A stretch of 64,000 nucleotides of DNA from Antedon mediterranea (taxonomy: Eukaryota > Echinodermata > Crinoidea > Comatulida > Antedonidae), in NCBI RefSeq assembly GCF_964355755.1, contig NC_092674.1, positions 7,755,001-7,819,000 on the forward strand. Direction: 5' to 3'. The notes under the pieces are model-generated. The model was not told where the DNA came from, did not search any database, and saw only the letters and a program-made list of their open reading frames with translations. Shown here piece after piece: positions 1-15,100 of this stretch. The translations under genes were made by a program, and so were the position numbers. Numbering within the stretch: position 1 is the stretch's first letter; each line of letters begins with the position of its first letter.

Positions 1-105
1 TGACTTAGCTAGATGAAACTGATGCCAAGATAATGCACGGACAAAATAGTGCTAAGGAAAGAATAAATAAATAAATAAATAAATAAAGATTTTGACAGAA
101 TCAAG
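1..105 (-). repeat. End of dispersed repeat R1
   Basis: Nearly the same sequence recurs at 33748-33833, and in inverted form inside the insertion at 54164-54936. It starts with TGACTTAGCTAGATGAAACT and ends with a short hairpin GATTxTGACAGAATC preceded by AATA repeats. R1 therefore occurs at least three times in this window. Confidence 0.6.
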
Positions 106-134
106 AGGTTATATGCATATCATGCATATAACCT
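106..134. repeat. Short perfect palindrome
   Basis: AGGTTATATGCAT and its reverse complement ATGCATATAACCT flank a few bases, directly after the R1 repeat and 18 bases from the last visible exon of gene 1. Confidence 0.6.
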
Positions 135-151
135 AATAATAAAAAAGTCAC

Positions 152-3100
152 CTTTTCTAGTGATATCTTTCTTTCGATCATAAAGTCATTCTTCACTACT
201 GATTTTACAGTGACGATAAATTGCCCGAATTTCATTGGTTGTTTTATTTGCTTGTCAATGTACGCGCCACACGTTTGGTCCATTTCATTCAGCTGCACAA
301 TGACGTCAGATTTATAGTCAAACACCAACCGCCAGAAATCCTCAGTAGTATTGGCTGGGTCAGCCAATGGAGCCTGTGTCACAATGTACGCGTTGGGCTT
401 CTTGTAATTCTTAAAATATAGAAATACGTACTATGATTAATGTTATAAAACAGAAATAATGGATTTGTATGAAACAGTATAGCCTATTACTTAACGCACT
501 AAGATAATAAAATATAATTCATATTTTGCGCAATATCATTTTCAATGTTATAGAAACACACTGAAAAATACTGATAATCTATATATTAATGCTACTAAAT
601 TTTTCGCGTAATTTTACGTATCTCCTCCAAAACCACTGAAAGGTACGTGCTCACATTTAGCACACTAATGTTTATTGAGGGGCCGCACACGATAGGCTAT
701 GTCACTTTCCTGAATTTTAAGGATAAACACTAAAAAAAGGCAAAAAATAGCAGTAATTTGATGTCTCAGCGACCAAGTTACGTCATTGTAAAACTACTCA
801 ACCTCCTCTGTTGTGTACCACCATGGCCGGATCTACAACTACCATGCCGGGCCGCTAAATACACAGTCTTTAGTCAACCGTATCGACTGAAGTTTTAATT
901 AATTACACCTATCCTTGGAACAGAATGTATTTTGTAAATCACGGTTTGGCTCAGTGAGCAAGTCGCCGTGACCATTGATATGAATGCTTAGTAGGTTCAT
1001 GGAGGAAATATACAGACTGTACTGTATTTCCTCGATGGTAGGTTCGAGCTCAATCCGCGAAATGTGTAATAATTAAGTATCACCGTTTAAAGCTAAAAAT
1101 CAAAACTAAACCACAATGTAATTACAAAACTAGCAAAAAAGATACGAAAAAATACACACAAAAAAATGGTAAAAAAAACATGAAAAAATGTAAATGAACA
1201 AATAAAACGAATCCACAAAATAAATAATAAATAAATGTCATTGTTTCATTTTTGAGCATTTTATGTAAATAAAAAACCCACACACAAGTAAAACGAATCC
1301 AATTGAGTGTCGTGTTTCCGCTAAATTCAAATATCAACGAAAAATACACCCACAATGTTTGTGTCCGAGCGCTTCATCTAATTTCGACTACTTTTTGTGT
1401 TGAGTCCGTAATCATTGTTATTATTCCAATACTTCACATCTTAATTCGATAACTTACCAATTCATTATTTTATCATTAAAATGTTTTAATCTCTGCCAAC
1501 TGATTGACAAAAGTCTGTCCCGCTCATGCACTTTGTCACTTTCTGAGGCGCACCCCAAATCCAGTATTGCTTTCATTTTGTAGCTTACATATATTTCAAA
1601 GTAAAGGAATACTCGGTGTATAACAAAATCAATGGCCGTAAGTAGTTCCGAATTGTATTTTTGACAATTTGTTTGTTTAAAAAAAACAATTTGTCAGGGG
1701 CCGGGAAGTGATTTTTTTATTTCGTACAGAAGTTGAGGCCCCTTATGTGAAAGATAGCCGAACTACTTAAGTTCCTAAATATAACTAAACCTAACCCTCT
1801 CTATAATCTCTCTCTTACTATAAAATAAAAAGAACTTGCTCATCTGATTCGAACCTCATACATCGACATGTAAAGTCCAAAGCCTAATCCACTCGACTAC
1901 ACAGACGGCTCGATAGAAAATCTTTGTATTAGCGAATTGTTAGCTCATTTCTAACGTAGCTTATGGACATGATTAATGAATATTCATGTTTATTTTGTGA
2001 CGTCTCATGAGGGGTCCCCAACTTACGAAAAGAAACATCACGGCCGGGAAAAGTACGCTTTTATTATACTTAATAATCATGCCACGGCGGTGAATTTTTA
2101 TTAAGGTAGACAAACCGTGCGGAGCACAGGTTTCTGGTAGACCACACTTTAATTACTTTAATACACTTTTTTTTATCTCTACGTATCAAATAATTAATAC
2201 ACCACGAAAAACACCCAAAATAATATAGTTTGGCATGTTTATACTTTCGTTATGCGTTTGCGCGCATCATCTAATTTACAGCACAATTTTTCTTTAGCGT
2301 CTTTTATTTTCCAGTCAAAAGTAAAGTCAAAGTTCTACTGTACTATTGCTTTAATTTTTCAGCCTACATTATATTGAAGTGAAGGAATAGTGTATAACAA
2401 ACCAATGGCCGTAAATACGGTAGTTTCGAATTTTATTCGTGATACAATTTGTTTTAATTTTAATAATTTGTCAAAGTACTTTTATCAAAGTGCGCTGTTA
2501 TTATACTTGCTCATGCAAAGTATATAACAACATATTAAAGCAGAAAAAGACCGTGCGGAGCACGGGCTACTGCTAGTACAATAAATAATACAAGTAATTG
2601 TATGTTACGTAAATTTAAATCGTCTTACGTCACAGAATGATGCGTTGATGTAATCAGTACCACGGTCGGATGGTGACATCAAGAATGGACGAGCTTTGTT
2701 TACTGCAAGACAACAAGAACAGTTTCTCTACCTATACTGTATTGAATTATGTGCCAATACAACGCAATGAAGAAATCACTCATATTTGTCAGCAGAATAA
2801 ATAAATGGATTTTAACAATATTTTATATGTTCATTATATGCAGTATTCTTTGGCCTATTATTGTAAACAGAACCAACCAAATATTGCAAATAAAAAAAAA
2901 ACATAAAATTAAAAGATACAAAGGCGGAGATGTCTTAAAGTATAAAACCATGAGATTATGTCATTAACATGAATAAATAATGATGGGCAGCTTCGAAATC
3001 ATACGAATAAAAAGAAAAAAACGTGTTTAGTATTTTTTTGGCAATGTCTGAAACTAAAATTCCAATTATTAAATAAACAAAACAGGCGTTGTTTTACAAA

Positions 3101-6100
3101 ATCACAACCTAATGTATTTTCTTATATTCTTATTTTCTTATATAAATCTAGAACTTACGAGGTAATACGTCATCGAATCTGTTCTTGAAAATGTTCTCAG
3201 GTTGTCTTGCGTGTGACGTAAGATCATCAACAGAAAGTGGAAACAAACAGTTCAAAGTCTATGTGTAAATAAGATAAAAGTGTTAAGAGGGCGTCTCATA
3301 CAAGGGGAACGATCTTTATAAATAAGCAATATCGTGTCATTCATTCATTGTGAATATAAGTATAATAGTTAATGAAATGAATTATGTTTAGAATTAAACT
3401 TAATAATGCTCACTTTGAGTTGAAAATCAAAATGTGTGTGAGTTTGTTGTGTTTGTCTTTGTATTTCGTTTTGCAATTCAGTTACAGGAATTACAGTCTT
3501 TCCACAAAACAATTCCTGAAGTATGACGGCATAGATGAACTTATATTGTTCCTGTAAATAAAATTAATAACCATTTTATTTTTAGTATTTATACGCCATA
3601 CTGACCTATGATTTATGTTGAAACCAACCAAAATAAACAAAGCAATTCAACATTTTGCTTTATAAGTAAAAGTGTGAGCATACGTGCAATATAAACTTAT
3701 TTATTGAATTTGATATTATTTTGCTAATTTTGTCAGTTGAAGAGATATATTTAAATAAAGAACGAATTGATGAATAACCTCTGTTTGAACCATTTGGATA
3801 CGGTTCTGCCTCATACTTCGTACAAAATTGAACACGTCCACTTTGCCTTGGTCCTTCGACATATCCAACATGGCTGCAATGGTGATCACAGTTCCCGTCC
3901 TGCCAGCTCCAGCGCTAACCAATGTATAGTAAAAATTATATCAACCGAATAATATAATAATAACAATATATACAACATGATTGCAATTGCGATCATAATT
4001 CATCATATTTCAAATATATTCAAAGGTAATTATGATAACAATTGGTTTGCTAGCAATTTATAATTTTGTTGTCTCATCTGTAATTACCATATTGACGTAA
4101 TCATAATGTCATGGTTGTTTAAATATCAATACCTTTTTAATGCGTGTAAAATCATTCACATTTGGATAAAATAGAGTACCGAAACTGATGTTGTCATTCG
4201 GTTAAATTATCAGTTATGATTACTAGTACAATTTTTAAAAAAGATCAAAGTTATACTCTCAGTTTGTAGTTTTTCAGTTAGATTATTACCTGCAATGTAC
4301 AATAACTGGCCCACTGGTACTAGCAAACTTCTGCTGAGTTTTTCTAAAGGCTTGGATAAAATCGATTAACTGCGGGACGGCGTTGGAAACACTCTTGTCA
4401 GGCCATTCCGTGAAATGATACTGGTATACATTGTAGATGCTATTCTCATCTCCCACCTTCAATAATAGATCAAGACAAATAAACAGTATTTTATTATTTT
4501 ATCTAATGTTTTGGTGTGATTTTTAAAAATAACGACTGAATACATGATGGTAATTAAAATGATTATATTAAAGTAGCTTATAATAATACACACATATCCT
4601 GTTTTTATATTATATGTATTCATACTTTTGCTATATTATATAGGCCTAAAGAAAGAATTCACATGTACTGGAAGTAATAAACTGAATATCTTCTTTTTAG
4701 AAAAATAAATGTATAAGTAATCGCTTTTTGATAATGAGCAACTCTACAATATAGGAAATGTTTTTTTAAATATTTTATATCCATTATGTTGTGTTTATTG
4801 TTTTATGTTTTTTATGTAAAAGGGTCCTGCGAAAACAGAAGTGTAAACTTCTCTATGCAGGATCCTTGCCATCATTTATGCTATGAAACTATATTTATAA
4901 AGGATGAGTAAATAAATGTGAATTGAATTTGAATTAATGATCATTTCAAATTGAAACCACAATAATAACATATGGTTGTCTCTATTATAAACGTGTTAGT
5001 AAAATTTGTTTTTTGAAGTGTAATGTTTTAATAAAGAAAAGTGTTGTAGGATAGACACAACTTCAAATCACTGGATGAAACATAATTTTACCTTCTGAAT
5101 TTGAAAAATTCTTGCCACATAGAAACCGTGATTGGTTTCACCGGCATTCGCTACAGACAATTCTGCGTACACCTGCGTATTATGTAAATCAGGCCAGTAT
5201 TGTTCACATTTTTTCTGCAAAATTAAAACACAACAAAATTAAATACAAACAAATTAAATAGACCTACACCAAAATTAAATACAACAAAAGTACATTACCA
5301 AATACCAACTAAATTAATGAAATGTGTTTAAAACGTAGGATACGCATTACTTGAAGGTACAGACAAAAAAATAGCTTGTATCATGAAGAATTTTGTCATG
5401 CCCTAAATAATGCACTCAATATACTTGTATTCAATTTCGCACCGTCGGAAAGTTAGTATTTGTAAATCCAAATTGTTAATAATCGGTACAAGTACAGAAA
5501 AAACTCAATAATGGCAAGATGAAGAGGATAATGAACCTTTCGTCTTTTTTACTACTTTTTTTTTATCGAATACCATTGCAAATTCATACTAGAAAACTAT
5601 AATACCCTCGTTCCCTCAACAAGATTCGTAACAACGACAATAACTCTAGACTTTTCTTTCCAGACCATTCTCCACATATCGTTGATTGAAGCCATATTTG
5701 GACCTGAAAATGTAAAGCTAATACAAATTAATATTTTAAAACATTAATAACACACGAAATCATTGTATACATTATTAGCATCTTGTTTTAATTTATTGAT
5801 TGCTGCTAAAACTTAAGAGACTTAGAACTTAGTACATGCGTATTAAACTGGCCTAATTAGTTCTTACCTTGGCATGCGATGAACTCATGTGGTATTGTAT
5901 ATCCCTGAAAAAAAGAAAGGCTACATTAAAATGGGTACAATTCAAAACAGCAACTACTACTAATATGACGTTGAAACGGTGTGTAAGAGTTATTGCTTGT
6001 AGAAATTAATTACTATAGTCGGGTTATCACTATAAAGACATAAGCGTTTAACTTTTTAATTACATACTGTTAAATCACTGCATACATACAGTATTATAGT

Positions 6101-9100
6101 ATCTATATATAATCATTTTAATTTGTTTAAATATATAATCATAAAAAACAAACTCGCAGGACAGATTGCTATTTTTCTTGTATCATCACTGTCTCTATTC
6201 CTACACTTCAAACATTGCTTAAATCGCACTTGAAGTAGTAGAATGTATTGTTATGCACCAGAAATAAATATTAAAAGAAAATAGTGTAATATTTATCATT
6301 TGTGGAATGTCAGTAAATATTTATGTTTGGTCAATTTAGCAATCCCACTGTAAAGTATCTCAAGAACAATGAACCTTTGTTGCTATTATATTCTTTAAAG
6401 CGAAAATATATGGTTTTTAATATAATATTTATTTAATTGTTATAAAATTGTAATCAAAATAACTTACATCAAGATATGAAGCGTTAATGTAGTCCGACCC
6501 CGGAACATCTTCGATCTGGTCAAGAACTACACGGGTATTGTCATCTGAAATTTGAATAATTGTAAGTTATTAGGTTGTATAAGGATTTGGCGCGAAATAA
6601 TATTTGCCAAGCATAATTCTATAGGGCCTGATTTTATTCTTGCTTTTATGCGAGCTGAAAAGAAAATATAATGAATTTTTTGCTTTATGTGCAGTTTTAC
6701 ATGGAAGAATGTTGAGTTACTAATTGCGTTGTATGCGTATTTGTTTTTTATATATAATATGAGTTCGTTAAATTCCGCAGTCTCCGTATAGCAACAACAC
6801 AATAGTATATACCATGTTAGGGCAAATTATGATAATAAAAATGTTCAAGAAACTTACATGGAATGACGTTTGCATATCGATTTTTCTTCGTATTTATTGA
6901 CGATTTTGCGACTGTGCTCGAGAATAAGGGCTTGTTGCCAAGATCCTTAAACAAATTGATAACTAATTAATAATTAATATACTCTGAGTACAGTATGTGA
7001 TAAGAACTTGCTGAACAATTATGGCTAATAGAGTGGCTTAGTATTTAGGGTAAGCCATGTAAAAAAAAAATAATGCTAGCAATTTGAAAAAAAGCCATAT
7101 AAAGTAATGTGCATCAACAATATGTAACTAAATATTGGGGAAAAAACATTAATTTAGAGTAAATAATTATTTTAGAGGTTCTAAGTAAAACACAACACTA
7201 TATTTTACCTTTATTGGGAGTCAGTTTTATATTATGTTATATTTTACCCTTATTGTGAGTCAGTTTTATATAATGCTATATTACATAGCCTATGTAAATA
7301 CGCGAACGTGATTGGTTGAAACTGCATCACATGACTACCGCTGCGAGGATGTTAATCGTATATATCCTCGAGAACGATGATATTGACTGTGTAATTTTCG
7401 CGTACCCTGTCATTAATCATATAAATTCTCGAGTACGATGACATTGACTGTGTAATTTTCGTGTGCAACACTCGCGTTTGCCGATAAATAAACAAAAGTC
7501 ATCTACTGGATCTTGAACTTGCAATGCAATGTCTCTCCATCACAAGACAACGCTTCAACCGCTGCGCCACGTAACTTGCTTGAAGAAATTAATCATCTAA
7601 ACTATTTAAACTATGCATACATAGCGCCCTCATTTGTTATTAGTCCACACTAAATGTGATGAAACACAGTTTGTGATTGGTCAATGCTCACGGTAGTAAC
7701 CTAGTAACTACGCGCTGAACATCCGGTGATTCGGCTCCTCGAAGAGAAGAAGACGAATTGTTTATTCGGCCTACCTGATTATAATATTATTATTAATAGG
7801 CTTATTGATGGAAATTCTCCTGTTAATTTAAACGACCTAGGGCTAAGTGAATATTTTATTGCCAAGGAATCATTAATTAGTAATTATCTGTATATTATTC
7901 TTCGCAAGGTAAGGTGTCTAGGCAGGCTTGTTTAGATACAATACAAATACTATAGGAGGCTTAGCCTAGCTTCACCCAACCCAGCAGACTTGTTCTTGGC
8001 TATATAATATAACAGATATTGCCTTTTATATCGGTTAAATATAAGATTTGACATCCCCTCGGGAATGATATTAAGTTCTCGGGGAATATATATTTCCCTC
8101 AGCTGGCGCTTCGGGAAATATATATTCCATCGAACTTAATATCATTCCCTCGGGGATGTAAAATCTTATATTTAACCTCTAAGCAGTCAATATCTGTATA
8201 ATATTTTACCGTTACAGTTTTCGGTCTTGTTGCTGTAATGTCACACATTATAATACATTTATTAATAAAATGAAAGAATGACAATAAAACAAAATAAAGT
8301 AAGGTATACTAACAGGCCTACTGTACGAAGTATAGCAATACGTACCTCGTACTCTTTCTCAAAACCACTTTCACTTAATTGACGCTTCATCACATACTCA
8401 TGTAGTTTGGATAACTCAATGGGTTTGTACTCTTGATTATCTAAGTGTGTGTTATCATACACAGGTTCCTGATTAATTTGAGGATGAGGTTGATTTTCAC
8501 ATTCAGAATCGACCTCATCATCAGCGTGCTTTTTTGAAGAATTGTCGACACCTCTCACTTCATCATATGCAGTGTCTTTATTAAATACAAAGGCACCCAT
8601 TATAATTGACATTTTATATATCTTTTTTTTATTTAAAATCAGTACTCAAAACGATGATTAAATCTTCATTTTTGACCTTAAAATATATCAAAAATCAAGT
8701 CTAACCGAATACCATGATAACATAGTTTTACTTCTCTTCACTGAAATCCTACCACGCCTTCCCATCCAACCCGCCTAGTTATCCTACAGCACTTACTAAA
8801 TCCATCCACCTACTAAACATACTCTGCCTATTATTCCTATCCCATCCTTCTAAACTCAATTCGCCCACAAATCTTCATATACATGTAAAAATCTTACCTT
8901 CTATGTCTTGTTCTTGTAGAATGTTGCGAGATAAAATACAGGTGGATAAACTAGCGTCTTTTTTATTTCTTCGCCTAATTAAAAAGACAATCCAGAACAA
9001 AAATAATAACCAGAATAATATATAGACTCAGAAATTCATTATCTCCAAACTAGCTCATTGCATATTTGTAATGTTAACTTTGACCAATAATGTCCTGTAC

Positions 9101-12100
9101 AATTCCTCATCTTATATTTGTGCGTATTTTGTATTATGTTCCAAAAGTAATAATAGGCAAAACGTCGGCAAGGGTTTGAGGCTCACTCGCTCCATGGTTC
9201 AGGTGGTAGAACGAGTCTTCTCGGATAAGGACTATAAACCATAGGTCCAGTGTACACATCTGGCTCATGTGCACTTTAAAGAACCTAGTATATCTTTCGA
9301 GACGAGTAGGGGGTTACCCCTGTGTTCACACATATTCACTGTCACAAGCTCATAATATTATACATACAATGGGCCCTCTAGGAGAACAGAGAATATATAA
9401 TAATAATAACAAATATCTTGTATTTTGTATATCGAATGATATTGTTAACAATAATGTATTATTATAGTATCATTATACAACAATGTAGATATTACCGTTC
9501 AATTAATATTAATATTAGAAGAAGTACCACAACCACCGGAACCAAGCTACCAACTATCACACCTACATACGATTCTAAAAACAATTGGAATAAAATAAAT
9601 TCAAGCATTTCAACAACCTAAATTTGCTAACGGAAGTAAAATATAGTAAACATTTATAATTATGTTACCCACAAGATTCTCATCTTTTTGGGATCCTGTC
9701 TTTGTCCATTTTCTAAATTGTCTCTTGTCATTATTGTTTTTGTTACTTTTTGTCTTGTGGGCGTAACTAAAGTTTTTTTTTTTAATTTGAGACAGAAGAT
9801 GTTGTTTCTAATTATTAATAAAACAACAAAACTACTATTTATTTTACTAACTTAAACGATTATTATTTATTAAAATTTAAATAATAAAAATAAATTTCAA
9901 TTTAAACCAAATATAATACATTAAAAGAAAGCTGAATGACATTCTTAACCAACAACTATAAAATCAGCAAGCATTATGACAAGATTTACATTATTTGTCT
10001 AACCTTTTTACTTACCTTTATCGCAACCAGTCCCAACCATTAGTTTGATTGTATCAGATGTCGTATTAACGTTTAAATACGACGCTAATACTGTGAATGT
10101 ATATTCTATACAGGATTCAATTCCTTCGTCAAAAACAACTTCATTTTTTGTTGTATTCCCTTGTTGAAATATACCACCTGACAGTTCATAATGGTAAGTC
10201 ACATGACGGTCTGGGATGTCGCACGTAGAAGCATTCCACTTAATTTGCAAGTGTGTACCATTTGTGAACGGATTGCATTCTATTGATGGCTCTATCATTG
10301 GAACAGAAAGAAAGTGACTGCGCTGGAGGTAGCCATTTAGCAAAAGGTCGATATAGGCCTAATAGTGCCAACACGTTTGATTATATCGGATGTTCTTATC
10401 ATAATCAATGTAGATAGGAGTATAACATTTCTTTTAAATCCATAGTCTAGTTTTAATTACAGAAAAAAAATGTATCGATTTTATCCATATTTTGAATTAG
10501 CCAATATATTAAATTTCTACAAAAAATATAGTATTTTTACGTGTGCGTTAAAAAAAACTCACCTGACGGCGCTGTTTGTACCGTTATATTCTGTCCCCAA
10601 TTACCAGCAATCTCCAAATTATTAACAACTCGAGCGTTTACGATATATTCAGTACAGCTTGATAATTCGGATAGTTCAACTTCTAATTGAGTACTGTTTG
10701 TTGTGTTGACTACACCTTGTACATTTCCATCAATGTACGAGTATTGCACTTGATATCGAAGAATATAGCTACACTGGATGTGTACAGGAGCACTAGAAAC
10801 AGGCTGAAATATAAGGAAATGATGTTTATTTATATTTAGCAGACAGATTACACAACTGAGAACAAAGGCTCACTTAGCATTGCAAATCTGTGAACCTTTA
10901 AATCATATGGCTTTCTATATTCTGTATTAATTTATTGTTTTTCTATCATTTAGGTTTATTTTTTCTTCGAACTTGCATAAATATTTTTTAAACAAAAAAT
11001 TACCACCGAACTTGCGCTAATGGCTAGGGTTGGATAAAAGCCCAAGTAAGCAACGGGTACTGCATCAATTGGATGATGATTGTGTGCTAGCCTTGCGTCT
11101 CAGTGAGTTAAGCAATGCCCTATTATGCTCTGACGTAATTGTGTATACCTACTTTATACTAAGTACATTGAGAACACTTGCAAACAAATTGGAAGTAATT
11201 CTAGAGTGAGATTCGAACTCACAACCACAGATCACTAGCCTAACGATTCCAGCCCAAGTAGCAGGCTGAAAATATAATATCAAACGTTTTTACAAGAAAA
11301 AAATAATAGAATGGAATATACCTTTAATCTTACGATGACCTGATTATCTTCAACGGTGTTTGATTCTATCTCAGGTTTTTCTAAAGGTTCTATGTAATAC
11401 GTAATAAAGTTCATTAATACTGATAAAATAGGGGACCATATAGTTTTAAACTTGATAATTACTAACTATCAAGTTTATAATATAATAAATGATAGTTTGG
11501 ACACTGACATTTACAAAAACAAATTGTTTAAAAACCTAAAATATCAAACAATAATTATTAAAATATTAGAGCTTACTTGTACATATGGTGTTGGTTGATC
11601 CAATGGTACTCGGTGGTCCATCTACTTCAATACCACCAACCATCCTCGAAAATTGAGAGTAAAATTGAACTTGAGTATTTAGGGTGAGATTATCAATAAC
11701 AACTAAATTGTTACCCGTGTCATTTAATAATACAAATGAATTCATTTCCGATGATTTATACGAAAACTTCCGTCTTGTAATTGTTCCTGTTCCATAGTCT
11801 TTACCAGAAATCCAAGTGACGTCAAAGGTTAGAGTAGTTGCTGTTTGGTGTACAATTGGTGGTCCAGAACCATATGGTAATGCTAATTATGAACACAAAT
11901 AAAAGTATTTCATTAGGGTAGACCACTTGTAGAACGAGATGGTCATCCGACTCGGTGAATGAAACGAAACATTTTATCAGGGCCGTCGTTTATAAAGAAT
12001 ATATATTTTTTTTAAATGGATTCACTTGCAGCTTGTTGATGTTGGTGTGAAATAAAATGGATTTACTTTGTTTAACAAATTGACGGCTGAAGGAGTGAAT

Positions 12101-15100
12101 TATCAAAACGACGGCCGTGTATCATGCTAGTAGGCAATGGGCGTTTGAATTGAGGGAGCCGACCTAGTAGATTTCCGCAGAAATGAACGGCGGCCGATAC
12201 GCAAATTAAAATATTATTATTTTAAAAAAATTCAACTTGTTGACCAATTCTTCTGACGAAAACAAAGCTCAACTCTATCTCCAGCTCCCATAGCGGAATA
12301 ATAATAATAAGATTGAATAGCCTCTACAATACGGGAATCCCTGACTTTATGCCGCACGTGGTTGAAATGTTTTTGTATTGATAATCATTTTTTTTTGTAT
12401 TTCTTTAATAAGTTAAAAATAAGTTCAATATATACCAGGAGTGGGATATTGCATCATGGATGAAAACGTTAACAAAATGCATTGAATCAGGCAATTTTAC
12501 CCTTCCCTGATTGAATAAAATACAGAATTTCTGCGTTACCATCCATTAATAAATATACGGCCATACTAGCTGCTTTGAAACACCGGTTCTCGTCAGATCA
12601 CAAGTTAAGTTGAGTTAGCTGAGCCCGGTTGCGTTCTGGATGGGAGACCGTCTAAGAATCGCATATCGGGTGCTTATATACCGGATAGTGATAATGTAAG
12701 GCTTCCTTTGTATTATTATAGTACCAACCAATTTCATACCTCTGTATTTAGTTAGACGTTTAATGCTAAAAAAAACATATAACAAAATAATATCTTGCAT
12801 AATAATAGTGTATGGTATTACCTATGCTGCAGTTTGGTCCAGCCCAAGCCTCGTGACATTCATCAGGACAACTTCCATCTCGATTACAATCTTCAGAGTT
12901 TTTGCAGTGACATGGGTAGTTACACAAATCACCAAATAAACCAGACGGACATTCTGAAGGTACTACACAAACAAAGCATACTTGAATAACGTTTGAATAT
13001 TGAAATAAAAATGTGTTCACCTCGGTCACAGTTCTTTACAGTATGATATGGATGTGCTTAAAAAGAATGGTAGTATATACTTGAGTGTATTAACATACTT
13101 AAGAAAAACGGGACAGAAATATTGACATAATATGTGCAACTCCTTCTGGGTAATCACATACGTTTGTAGCAGGCTTGGGACAAATAGGGTATGTATCACA
13201 GACGAAGTTGATTAGAAGGATTTGCATTGTCTGCTTATTTCCATGGGCATACTAATAAATAGAAAATGGCTATACGATACCTTGACAAGTATCACCAGTG
13301 TATCCATCCGAACATTCTGACCCGGATGAACATCCTGTGTGTATATCACAAACACTATCGTTACAGTGACATTCTTGGCGACAATCTGCTCCATAATACC
13401 CAGTCTTGCACTCTATAATAATAATATTTATTCGGTCATCAATGTAAAAAATAACTAGGAATGAGAATAGGCTAAAGCCCAAACAGATTCTTAACTCACT
13501 CCATAAAACATCATATAAAACATTTAATATTGTATTATTGTATTTTATAGCCATGATTGTTTTGAAAATTAATACAATTATTATAGGCATATAGTATACT
13601 GTTCCGTAGTTTTTTTGCCAAGGAATTATATTATTTTATATATGTCCCCCTGAATTTTTTGTATGTATATGCCATTTTAAAGTCACATACTATTTATGCA
13701 CTTGACCATGGATCGGAAAAATAATATTTACCTAAAAAACTGTAATTTAAAGAAAACATAAACAAATTGTCTGTCAATTAGGGGTCATAACTTTATTAAA
13801 ACAAAAAAATAACCTATCCATCCAAAGTCTCATAATATTTATTTTTCATGTTTTTGAGGGAAAATACATCTTCAAAATGTAACAATATTATATTAACTTG
13901 AGTATACTCATATAATTGCAACAATTCCTATGATATTAACACTCTATAACCTGTATTACAATCTTTTTCTCCAAAACCATTGATGCATGTACAACCAACT
14001 GGATCAGGTGGACATAAAAGAGCTCCTTGGCAATTGTTGCCAGTAGTAGAGGAACACACAGAGTCACATTTACGCCCCCAGTCGTTATTTCCACAACCTA
14101 TCGGATTAAATAACATACAATTACGTGCAATATGATGCATGTTATATAACTCCTCTGCGTATTTTAACAATAAATTATACAGTAATTAGGCGTACCGTGT
14201 TTACAAGATTCGCCGTCGAATCCTGGTGGGCAAATACACAGACCCGTTTTATCGTCACACACTCCGCCATTGTAACATACGCGACAGTTCATTTCACAGT
14301 CTGGAGGATTCCAATTTGGCGAAGGACAATCTATTTGGCAAATACGTGAGAAAAATGTAAGTGTATGAAAATGCATTTAGGCCTAACAAGTTATTATCAA
14401 ATTCAGCTGCACTGTAAAATATGAAAATATGTTTAACTTATAATTTCAGTAAAATTAAACCTCCATGAATATTTGATCTAAAGCCTATACGTATAAGCAT
14501 TTGCCTATGTTTTCTCAGAAACCCAATTTTCAAAACCTATAATATAGACTCTTTATCAAAATTCCTTGTATTGCAACCTACCTCTAACAATAAGTCTCAT
14601 GATACCATGGTTACCATCAGGGCTAGCACTTGTATAACATTCATATACGCCATCATCTTTTTTTCGTATGTTTTCGATCACAGCGGACGTATTACCCCTC
14701 ATGTTGTATATTTCTTCACCGTAATTTTGTCTCCAACGTAAATCGTTAATATCACCACCTTTACTGAGATTGATAGTGACAGACTCTCCAATACCGACCG
14801 TTATGGTTCTGTACTCCATATCAATATTGGCTATAAACAATAATATTAGTAAACTATAGTATTGAAATAAAAATGAAATTAGAAATGCTTTAGATATAAA
14901 CATTAAACACATTAGTACGTATATTTGACAATAAATCATCATAACATTACTCACCAGAAGCGGATGTCAATACAATAGCTGATTTTGTAACGACTTCGCC
15001 TTTCTTTGCTTTGAATGAAAAGACGCCAACTCTTTCGGTCTGAGGTTGTAACTTGTTATCAACACCCAGCCACGTGTGAATCGCCTCGTTTACTCGGTAT

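Larger units (their letters stand above)
152..3551 (-). other. Gene 1 PTP domain D2 (partial)
   Basis: Exons 3414-3551 (EQYKFIYAVI, FCGKTVIPV), 3159-3258 (DDLTSHARQPENIFKNRF), 2629-2702 (SPSDRGTDYINASFCD) and 152-409 (AYIVTQAPLADPANTTEDFW, then the region up to KISLEK). The last has the QxPxxxTxxDFW pattern of a PTP domain. The exons with the WPD-equivalent and signature loop are not in the window. The 2.2-kb intron between 409 and 2629 carries dispersed repeats (see separate entries). Confidence 0.85.

Noticed and set aside
1122-1355. Hydrophobic minus-strand ORF
   Set aside because: Produced by A/T-rich low-complexity sequence in an intron of gene 1; no homologous segment in gene 2.
11200-11270. 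Functional tRNA gene on the minus strand
   Set aside because: A strong B box is present, but the ends do not form an acceptor stem and the surrounding sequence looks like a SINE.
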